39,809 nt of DNA from Noviherbaspirillum denitrificans (GTDB lineage: Bacteria; Pseudomonadota; Gammaproteobacteria; Burkholderiales; Burkholderiaceae_D). Below are positions 34,022 to 39,809 of this stretch, piece after piece (the stretch's first letter is position 1; every line of letters begins with the position of its first letter). The position numbers and the translations under genes are program-made. Under the pieces are notes generated by a model that was not told the origin of the DNA, ran no database searches, and saw only the letters and a list, made by a program, of their open reading frames with translations. Location: contig NZ_LSTO01000001.1 in NCBI RefSeq assembly GCF_002211445.1, forward strand, positions 4,538,179-4,577,987, written 5' to 3'.

Positions 34022-34909
34022 GTGGTGAATTCAGCAAAACAGAAACAGGAAACGTCGAAAGAATTCGACTTCACGCCTCGCGATTTCGAACGCGTGCGGT
34101 CCCTGATCTACCAGCGGGCCGGCATCGCGCTGGCCGACAGCAAGCAGGAAATGGTGTACAGCCGCCTGGCGCGGCGTCTGCGCGCGACCGGTATCCGGTC
34201 CTTCCAGGAATACCTGGACGGGCTGGAGAGTCATTCCGAAAGCGATGAGTGGGAGGCGTTCACCAATGCATTGACCACCAACCTGACTTCGTTTTTCCGG
34301 GAGTCGCACCATTTCCCCATACTTGCCGACCATGTGCGCGGCAAGCGCGATCCGCTCCTCGTCTGGTGCGCGGCCAGTTCCACCGGCGAAGAACCCTATT
34401 CCATTGCGATGACGCTTTGCGAGGCACTCGGCTCGCTCACACCCCAGGCGCATGTGATCGCCACCGATATCGACACCAACGTGCTGGCCACTGCATCGGC
34501 CGGAATCTATCCCATTGAGCGACTCGACAAGATGCCGCCCGAGCAGGCGCGCCGCTTCTTCCTGAAGGGGAAGGGCGACCGCGCGGGCTTCGTCCGGGTG
34601 CGGCCCGAATTGCGCCAGATGGTGACATTCAAGCAACTGAACCTCCTGTCCAACGACTGGCCGGTACAAGGGCCGTTCGACGCCATCTTTTGTCGAAACG
34701 TCATGATCTATTTTGACAAGCCGACGCAAGGTAAAATCCTTACTCGCTTTGCGCCTTTGATGAAGCCGGATGCGCTGCTGTTTGCCGGCCATTCCGAAAA
34801 CTTCTTGTATGTATCCGATGCATTCAAGCTGCGAGGCAAGACCGTTTATGAACTGGATCCCAACCGTGGCTCAGGCCATCGCGCGGTCCCACGCAGGACT
34901 GAGAAATAA
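34022..34909 (+). CDS. cheR: Chemotaxis methyltransferase CheR
   Basis: The 295-residue enzyme methylates receptor glutamates using SAM. It has the N-terminal helical CheR domain (about 15-90), SAM-binding WCAASSTGEEPYSIAM, ATDIDTNVL, and FDAIFCRNVMIYFD. The beta-subdomain that binds the xWxxF tail of receptors is present (IYPIERLDKMP to MVTFKQLNL), matching the tails of receptors 1-3. Start is one of two adjacent GTG codons (34022 or 34025). cheD follows 3 bases later. Confidence 0.95.
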   Translation: MVNSAKQKQETSKEFDFTPRDFERVRSLIYQRAGIALADSKQEMVYSRLARRLRATGIRSFQEYLDGLESHSESDEWEAFTNALTTNLTSFFRESHHFPILADHVRGKRDPLLVWCAASSTGEEPYSIAMTLCEALGSLTPQAHVIATDIDTNVLATASAGIYPIERLDKMPPEQARRFFLKGKGDRAGFVRVRPELRQMVTFKQLNLLSNDWPVQGPFDAIFCRNVMIYFDKPTQGKILTRFAPLMKPDALLFAGHSENFLYVSDAFKLRGKTVYELDPNRGSGHRAVPRRTEK

Positions 34910-34912
34910 GGT

Positions 34913-35524
34913 ATGAGCAACGGCCTCGAAGAACATTTTGCAACCAACGTCTACTACGATCGGACCTTCGACTGCGATGCGGCGAAGATTCTTCCGGGCG
35001 AGTACTACTACACCTGCAAGGACATGCTGATCGTCACCGTCCTCGGCTCCTGCGTGTCGGCATGCATTCGCGACCGCGTGACGGGGATCGGCGGGATGAA
35101 CCACTTCATGCTGCCCGACGGCGGTTCTGACTCGGACAGTCCGGTGTCGGCCTCCATGCGCTACGGCACCTATGCGATGGAAGTGCTGATCAACGACCTC
35201 CTCAAGGCCGGTGCGCGGCGTGAAAACCTCGAGGCCAAGGTCTTCGGTGGCGGCAACGTGCTGCGCGGCTTCATCGCCATCAATGTGGGCGAGCGCAATG
35301 CACAGTTCGTGCGCGATTACCTGCGTGCCGAGAATATCCGCGTGGTGGCGGAAGACCTGAACGACATCTACCCGCGCAAGGTTTACTTTTTCCCTCGCAG
35401 CGGTAAAGTGCTTGTCAAAAAGCTCAAGCAACTCAACAACAATACGCTCGTGAACCGCGAGCAGGATTACGCAAGCCGCCTCCTCACGACGCCAGTATCG
35501 GGCGATGTCGAGTTGTTCGGCTGA
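34913..35524 (+). CDS. cheD: Chemoreceptor glutamine deamidase CheD
   Basis: The 203-residue protein has the CheD catalytic C47 in [11 protein letters not shown]64 in GMNHFMLP and the threonine in [13 protein letters not shown]. It converts selected receptor glutamines to glutamates. The last residues SGDVELFG are nearly the same as the end of the CheZ-like protein at 22812. The cheR-cheD-cheB order with 3- and 21-base gaps shows a tight operon. Confidence 0.95.
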   Translation: MSNGLEEHFATNVYYDRTFDCDAAKILPGEYYYTCKDMLIVTVLGSCVSACIRDRVTGIGGMNHFMLPDGGSDSDSPVSASMRYGTYAMEVLINDLLKAGARRENLEAKVFGGGNVLRGFIAINVGERNAQFVRDYLRAENIRVVAEDLNDIYPRKVYFFPRSGKVLVKKLKQLNNNTLVNREQDYASRLLTTPVSGDVELFG

Positions 35525-35545
35525 TTATTGCAGCAAGAGGGTGTC

Positions 35546-36622
35546 ATGAAGATTAAAGTTTTGATCGTCGACGACTCGGCGTTGATCCGCAGCGTCATGA
35601 ACGAGATCATCAGCAAGCAACCTGACATGGAAGTCGTCGGCGTCGCGCCCGATCCGATCGTCGCACGTGACCTGATCAAGCGAACCAATCCCGATGTGCT
35701 GACACTCGACGTCGAAATGCCGCGCATGGACGGCCTCGACTTCCTGGAAAAGCTGATGCGCCTGCGTCCGATGCCTGTCGTCATGGTGTCGTCGCTGACC
35801 GAGCGCGGCTCGGAAATCACGCTGCGTGCACTGGAGCTCGGCGCCGTGGACTTCGTCACCAAGCCCAAGCTGTCGATCCAGAGCGGCATGCTGGAGTATG
35901 CCGAGCTCATCACGGACAAGATCCGCGCTGCGGCCAAGGCCCGGGTGAGGGCGCGCACGATTCCGCATCCCGATGCGCCCAAGACGGCCGGCGAAGGCTT
36001 GCCGATGATCCGCAATCCGCTGACCAGTAGCGAAAAGCTCATCATCATCGGCGCCTCCACCGGCGGCACCGAAGCGATCAAGGATTTCCTGATGCAGATG
36101 CCGTCGGACTGCCCTGGCATACTGATCACCCAGCACATGCCCGAAGGCTTCACACGTTCGTTTGCAAAGCGCCTCGACGGCCTGTGCAAGATCACGGTCA
36201 AGGAAGCTGAGGGCGGCGAACGTGTGCTGCCTGGCCATGCTTTTATCGCGCCTGGACATTCGCACCTGCAGCTTGCGCGCAGCGGCGCCAATTACGTAAC
36301 TCAGCTCGACCAGGGACCGCCGGTGAACCGTCATCGTCCTTCGGTCGATGTCCTGTTCGAGTCGGCCGCCCGTTTTGCGGGCAAGAATGCGGTCGGCGTG
36401 ATCCTGACGGGCATGGGAAAGGATGGTGCCGCCGGCATGCTGACGATGAAGAACGCCGGCGCCTACAATTTTGCGCAGGACGAGGCGTCGTGTGTGGTGT
36501 TCGGCATGCCGCGTGAAGCGATCGCGGTTGGCGCGACCCATGAGGTCGGTGCGCTGCATGCGCTTCCGGGCATGGTGCTCGGCTATCTTGCCGCGCACAG
36601 CAGTCGTGCGCTGCGTGTCTGA
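35546..36622 (+). CDS. cheB: Chemotaxis methylesterase CheB
   Basis: The 358-residue protein has an N-terminal receiver domain with D9, D10 and phosphorylation site D55 ([12 protein letters not shown]). The C-terminal methylesterase has catalytic serine in [12 protein letters not shown], histidine in TQHMPEGFT and aspartate in [11 protein letters not shown]. When phosphorylated by CheA it removes receptor methyl groups. ATG 35546 is used, as AGAGG (35536-35540) precedes it; a TTG at 35528 is in frame but unlikely. The 176-base gap to cheY2 holds TATACT at 36727-36732 as a possible -10 element but no gene. Confidence 0.97.
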   Translation: MKIKVLIVDDSALIRSVMNEIISKQPDMEVVGVAPDPIVARDLIKRTNPDVLTLDVEMPRMDGLDFLEKLMRLRPMPVVMVSSLTERGSEITLRALELGAVDFVTKPKLSIQSGMLEYAELITDKIRAAAKARVRARTIPHPDAPKTAGEGLPMIRNPLTSSEKLIIIGASTGGTEAIKDFLMQMPSDCPGILITQHMPEGFTRSFAKRLDGLCKITVKEAEGGERVLPGHAFIAPGHSHLQLARSGANYVTQLDQGPPVNRHRPSVDVLFESAARFAGKNAVGVILTGMGKDGAAGMLTMKNAGAYNFAQDEASCVVFGMPREAIAVGATHEVGALHALPGMVLGYLAAHSSRALRV

Positions 36623-36798
36623 CGGTGTTGTCAGAAGATTCATTTTTCGAAGCGCCGGCCGCTGCTTTCTGTTGCCCTTCTTAAGAGTAGGTACTGCTTT
36701 AGGTGCATAATGAAGAGCGGAAGGATTATACTTAGGGCGGCTGTTTCACAATGCGCGTGAACAGCGCTTAAACGGTTTGAGTAACAATGGAGTAATTC

Positions 36799-37197
36799 AT
36801 GGCGGGTCCGAATACTAAATTCTTGGTGGTTGACGATTTTTCGACGATGCGTCGTATCGTTCGCAATCTGCTGAAAGAATTGGGCTACACGAACGTCGAC
36901 GAGGCGGAAGACGGTGCCATGGCGCTCTCCAAGCTTCGCAGCGAACAGTTCGACTTCGTCATCTCCGACTGGAACATGCCGGTGATGGACGGACTGACGA
37001 TGCTCCAGAATATCCGTGCCGATGCGGCACTGGCCAAGCTGCCGGTGCTGATGGTCACGGCGGAAGCGAAGAAGGAAAATATCATTGCAGCGGCACAGGC
37101 CGGCGCCAACGGCTACGTCGTGAAGCCCTTCACTGCTGCCACCCTGGATGAAAAGCTGACGAAGATTTTCGAGAAGCTGGAAAAAGTCGGAGCCTGA
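36799..37197 (+). CDS. cheY: Chemotaxis response regulator CheY (CheY2)
   Basis: The 132-residue receiver is very close to E. coli Che[21 protein letters not shown] at the start, D57 in [30 protein letters not shown], and K110-like [10 protein letters not shown]. Phosphorylated CheY binds FliM and changes rotation. GGAG (36789-36792) precedes ATG 36799. cheZ starts 2 bases after its stop, the classical cheYZ pair. Confidence 0.97.
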   Translation: MAGPNTKFLVVDDFSTMRRIVRNLLKELGYTNVDEAEDGAMALSKLRSEQFDFVISDWNMPVMDGLTMLQNIRADAALAKLPVLMVTAEAKKENIIAAAQAGANGYVVKPFTAATLDEKLTKIFEKLEKVGA

Positions 37198-37199
37198 TC

Positions 37200-37850
37200 G
37201 TGGATCAGGCGCTGAACCAGGCGAAGTCTGCCGCCGACAACGCCGCGCAAGAGGAGATGCTCGCGCGCGTCGGGCAAATGACGCGCGTCTTGCACGACAA
37301 CCTGCGCGGACTGGGATTCGACAAGCTGCTTGCGAAAGCGGCACATGACATCCCCGACGCGCGCGACCGCCTCGACTACGTCGCCAAAATGACGGAGCAG
37401 GCGGCGCAGCGCGTTCTTACCGCCACCGAACTTGCCAGCCCGATCCAGGACCGGATCGAGGCCGATGCCGGCAGCATTTCCAGCGACTGGCAAGCAGCGC
37501 TGGCAGCCGGCTGCTCCGAGGAGCAGTATCGCGCGCTGGCTGAGCGCACCCTGGCCTTCCTCGGTGAGACGCGCGACGGCGCCGCGGTCACCAAGCAGCA
37601 GCTGATGGACATCATGATGGCCCAGGATTTCCAGGATCTGACAGGCCAGGTCATCAAGAAAGTGACCGAGCTTGCGCATAACATCGAGCAGCAGCTGGTC
37701 CAGCTCCTGGTGGATTACTCACCGACGGAAGTGCGGCGCGAAGTCAGCAACGGCCTGCTGAACGGCCCGCAGATCAACCCCACCGGCAATGCCGACGTCG
37801 TTTCCAGCCAGGGCCAGGTTGACGACCTGCTCGAAAGCCTCGGTTTTTGA
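37200..37850 (+). CDS. cheZ: Chemotaxis protein phosphatase CheZ
   Basis: The 216-residue protein dephosphorylates CheY-P. It has the catalytic D146 and Q150 in AQDFQDLTGQVIKKV (E. coli D143 and Q147) and the C-terminal CheY-binding peptide VDDLLESLGF. It starts at GTG 37200 with GGAG upstream inside cheY. Length matches E. coli CheZ (214). Confidence 0.97.
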   Translation: MDQALNQAKSAADNAAQEEMLARVGQMTRVLHDNLRGLGFDKLLAKAAHDIPDARDRLDYVAKMTEQAAQRVLTATELASPIQDRIEADAGSISSDWQAALAAGCSEEQYRALAERTLAFLGETRDGAAVTKQQLMDIMMAQDFQDLTGQVIKKVTELAHNIEQQLVQLLVDYSPTEVRREVSNGLLNGPQINPTGNADVVSSQGQVDDLLESLGF

Positions 37851-37901
37851 TCATGGCGGCGTCGCCAGCGTCGTCCATCACTCCCAACAAACAGCCCATT
37901 C

Positions 37902-39116
37902 ATGCAACAAGAGCACTTTATCATTCGTGAGCCGCTGCTCAATTCGCAGGAACGGGTGCTCGGATACGAGCTGTACTGGCAGCATGCCAATGTGCCAGGC
38001 CGGACACCGAACGCGGCCGAAATCGTATCGCTTGCCCATTTCGTTGCCGACCAGCTCAACAATACCGAATCCGGTGCCTTGCTCGGTGAGCAGACCCTGT
38101 TCATCGAGGCCGCTCCAGCGTTGCTGGGGCATGATGCACTGAATACATTGCCGCCGAAGGGAACCGTGATCGCCTTGCGCGGCGCCGACGTTGCCAATGA
38201 TGCCGCGGTGTCTGCGATTGCCGCCATGCGTGCCAAGGGTTATGGCATTTCGATTCGCGATGCCAATCTCACGGCGATCGACAGGCATCTCCTGCCGCAC
38301 CTGACGCATTTCGAAATGCAGGTCGGGGCGGCCGATTTCGTGCCACAGGTGCAGTACTACCGCTCGCTCGGGATGCCCACGCTGCGGCTGGTGGCGCGCA
38401 ATGTCAACAGCTGGCAGGCATACGACGTCTGCGCCCAGCTGAACATGCATGCCTTTGTCGGCCACCTGCATCTTTCTCCGCGCCCCGGCAACCATTCCAA
38501 GGAACTCAATCCGGCGCAGGCCATGATCCTGCAGCTGATGGACATGGTGCGGCGCAATGCCGACGTCAAGCAGCTCGAAAGCGTGCTCAAACGTGACGCA
38601 GCGTTGTCCTACAAGCTGCTCCGCTATATCAACTCGGCCGGCTTCGGACTCGGCTGCGAAATCCAGTCGCTGAAGCATGCGGTGACCATGCTGGGATATT
38701 CGCCCCTGTACCGCTGGCTGGCGCTGCTGCTGGCGACGGCAACGACGACCGGCTACTCTCCGGTGCTGATGCAGACGGCCGTCATCCGCGGCCGCTTCGC
38801 AGAGCTCCTTGGCAGCACCTTCCTGCCCAAGAACGAAGCGGAAAACCTGTTCGTGGCGGGCATGTTCTCGCTGCTCGACAAGTTGCTCGGCGTGCCGATG
38901 GAAGACGTGCTGGAAAAGATCCAGCTGTCCGAGTCGGTGACCCAGGCGCTCCTGGCGCGCGAAGGTATCTACGGACCTTTCCTGGCGCTGGCGGAAGCCT
39001 GCGAGTTGAATTCCAAGAAAGTTGACTCGATGGCAATGTCCTTGTGCATCGGTTCCAAGCAGGTCAACCAGGCGCAAATGTCCGCGCTCGCGTGGGCGCA
39101 AAGCCTCAAGATGTAA
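37902..39116 (+). CDS. EAL-HDOD domain signalling protein (YuxH/CdgJ type)
   Basis: The 404-residue protein has an N-terminal EAL-like domain (about 5-190) and a C-terminal HDOD domain (about 205-400; LKRDAALSYKLLRYINSAGFG and AVTMLGYSPLYRWLALLL). The EAL motif appears as G-Y-E-L-Y-W (21-26); other catalytic acidic and Asn/Lys residues are not conserved, so c-di-GMP hydrolysis is unlikely. Related proteins (CdgJ in Vibrio, YuxH in Bacillus) affect motility without enzymatic activity. It is placed after cheZ and before flhB. The start has a poor ribosome site. Confidence 0.88.
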   Translation: MQQEHFIIREPLLNSQERVLGYELYWQHANVPGRTPNAAEIVSLAHFVADQLNNTESGALLGEQTLFIEAAPALLGHDALNTLPPKGTVIALRGADVANDAAVSAIAAMRAKGYGISIRDANLTAIDRHLLPHLTHFEMQVGAADFVPQVQYYRSLGMPTLRLVARNVNSWQAYDVCAQLNMHAFVGHLHLSPRPGNHSKELNPAQAMILQLMDMVRRNADVKQLESVLKRDAALSYKLLRYINSAGFGLGCEIQSLKHAVTMLGYSPLYRWLALLLATATTTGYSPVLMQTAVIRGRFAELLGSTFLPKNEAENLFVAGMFSLLDKLLGVPMEDVLEKIQLSESVTQALLAREGIYGPFLALAEACELNSKKVDSMAMSLCIGSKQVNQAQMSALAWAQSLKM

Positions 39117-39134
39117 CCCCCCATCCAGTCTTGA

Positions 39135-39171
39135 CTCCCGTTATCCCGCTGCAGGGAATAACGGGAGGTTT
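39135..39171 (+). terminator. Hairpin after the EAL-HDOD gene
   Basis: CTCCCGTTAT (39135-39144) pairs with ATAACGGGAG (39158-39167), extended by CCC/GGG around a GCTGCA loop with one bulged A. GTTTCC follows. It lies 18 bases after the stop and probably ends the che operon before flhB, although the T run is short. Confidence 0.55.
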
Positions 39172-39277
39172 CCTCATTTATTCCCCGCATGGCAGCGTTG
39201 TTATTTCGCGAATAATCCTTCCTATTCGTCCCCAGTGCGTCGTCCGGAACGCACGGCGGGAAAAATAGGAGCCGGCG

Positions 39278-39809
39278 GTGGCCGAAGACAGCGATCTCGA
39301 AAGAACAGAACCCGCGTCGCCCAGAAGACTGGAGCAGGCGCGAGAGGAAGGCGACGTTCCCCGTTCGCGGGAACTGGCCACCTGTACGGTTCTGCTGGCT
39401 GCGGGAATGACGCTGATGTTCACCGGCGAGGGACTCGTGCGCCGGCTGAACGGCCTGCTGGCCAACAGCCTGACGCTGGAACGGGAACAGGCCTTCGATT
39501 TCAGCCTCCTCCTCACGCGCATCATTCCCGGTCTTGTTGACGTGGCAATCGGCCTCGCTCCCATTGCCGGCGTTCTCATCCTTGTCGCTGTCGCCTCGCC
39601 GTTGCTGATCGGCGGGTGGCTGTTCAGTACCAAGGCGTTGATGCCCAATTTCGGCCGGCTCAATCCGATGAGCGGACTGGGGAACATGTTCTCCAAGCGC
39701 GCCCTGGTCGAATTGGTCAAGGCCATCGGAAAAACCGTCCTGGTCGGCACCATCGCATGGATGGTCATCTCCGGCCAGACGGAGCAAATGCTGGCGCTGA
39801 GCGCCGAGC
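39278..39809 (+). CDS. flhB: Flagellar export gate protein FlhB, 5' part
   Basis: The first 177 codons are visible. They start at GTG 39278 after TAGGAG (39265-39270). AEDSDLERTEPASPRRLEQA and REEGDVPRSREL are the FlhB N-terminal signature, followed by hydrophobic helices (about 36-50 and 88-112) and NPMSGLGNMFSKRALVEL, the conserved loop before the third helix. FlhB is the autocleaving specificity switch of the flagellar type III export gate. The C-terminal NPTH site lies beyond the window. It likely begins the flhB-flhA-flhF operon. Confidence 0.93.
   Translation, partial: MAEDSDLERTEPASPRRLEQAREEGDVPRSRELATCTVLLAAGMTLMFTGEGLVRRLNGLLANSLTLEREQAFDFSLLLTRIIPGLVDVAIGLAPIAGVLILVAVASPLLIGGWLFSTKALMPNFGRLNPMSGLGNMFSKRALVELVKAIGKTVLVGTIAWMVISGQTEQMLALSAE

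Noticed and set aside
36623-36798. FliA promoter before cheY2
   Set aside because: No -10 GCCGATAA-like box at the right distance from a TAAA box was found; only a generic TATACT is present.

Overview
The window (39,809 bp, high GC) reads as chromosome of a betaproteobacterium in the order Burkholderiales, most like the Oxalobacteraceae (Herbaspirillum, Noviherbaspirillum, Herminiimonas and relatives). This is an inference from gene content. The evidence is an FlhDC flagellar master regulator together with both CheD and CheZ, betaproteobacterial forms of Tol-Pal and riboflavin genes, and receptors ending in a xWEEF tail. No phage, IS element, CRISPR array or rRNA gene was seen. The 5' edge cuts a HoxF-type diaphorase gene and the 3' edge cuts flhB.

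Layout. (1) 1-1189, minus: N-terminal two thirds of a NuoE-NuoF fusion of the HoxF type. (2) 1521-7749, minus: ydfG, ybgC, tolQ, tolR, tolA, tolB, pal and cpoB, then a tRNA-Lys(UUU) with its own consensus promoter and terminator. (3) 7850-9959, plus: a sigma70-type promoter and a ZTP (pfl) riboswitch ahead of glyA, then nrdR. (4) 10025-13172, plus: five type IV minor pilin genes (pilV, pilW, pilX, a pilE-like gene, fimT) without pilY1. (5) 13218-17227, plus: ribD, ribE, ribB with a degenerate GTP cyclohydrolase II domain, ribH, nusB. An aminotransferase follows at 17285-18472. (6) 18473-19011: a 539-bp AT-rich regulatory region with a near-consensus FliA (sigma28) promoter and two striking palindromes. 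(7) 19012-39809, plus: flhD, flhC, a membrane-anchored methyltransferase, motA, motB, a CheZ-like gene, cheY1, cheA, cheW, four receptor genes, cheR, cheD, cheB, cheY2, cheZ, an EAL-HDOD gene and flhB.

How region 7 works together. FlhD4C2 would switch on the flagellar regulon, and MotAB is the stator. The receptors signal through CheW to CheA, which phosphorylates the CheY proteins and CheB. CheR, CheB and CheD adjust the receptors, and CheZ removes phosphate from CheY-P. Less standard parts are a second protein with the CheZ catalytic D-x3-Q signature and a C-terminal tail shared with CheD, a repeated aromatic peptide in the CheA linker, three receptors whose signalling domains look homogenised by gene conversion, a fourth receptor with its probable sensor at the C terminus, and a degenerate EAL-HDOD protein.

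All assignments come from reading the sequence against remembered family features. No database search or folding program was run. Identity figures and difference counts were made by eye.
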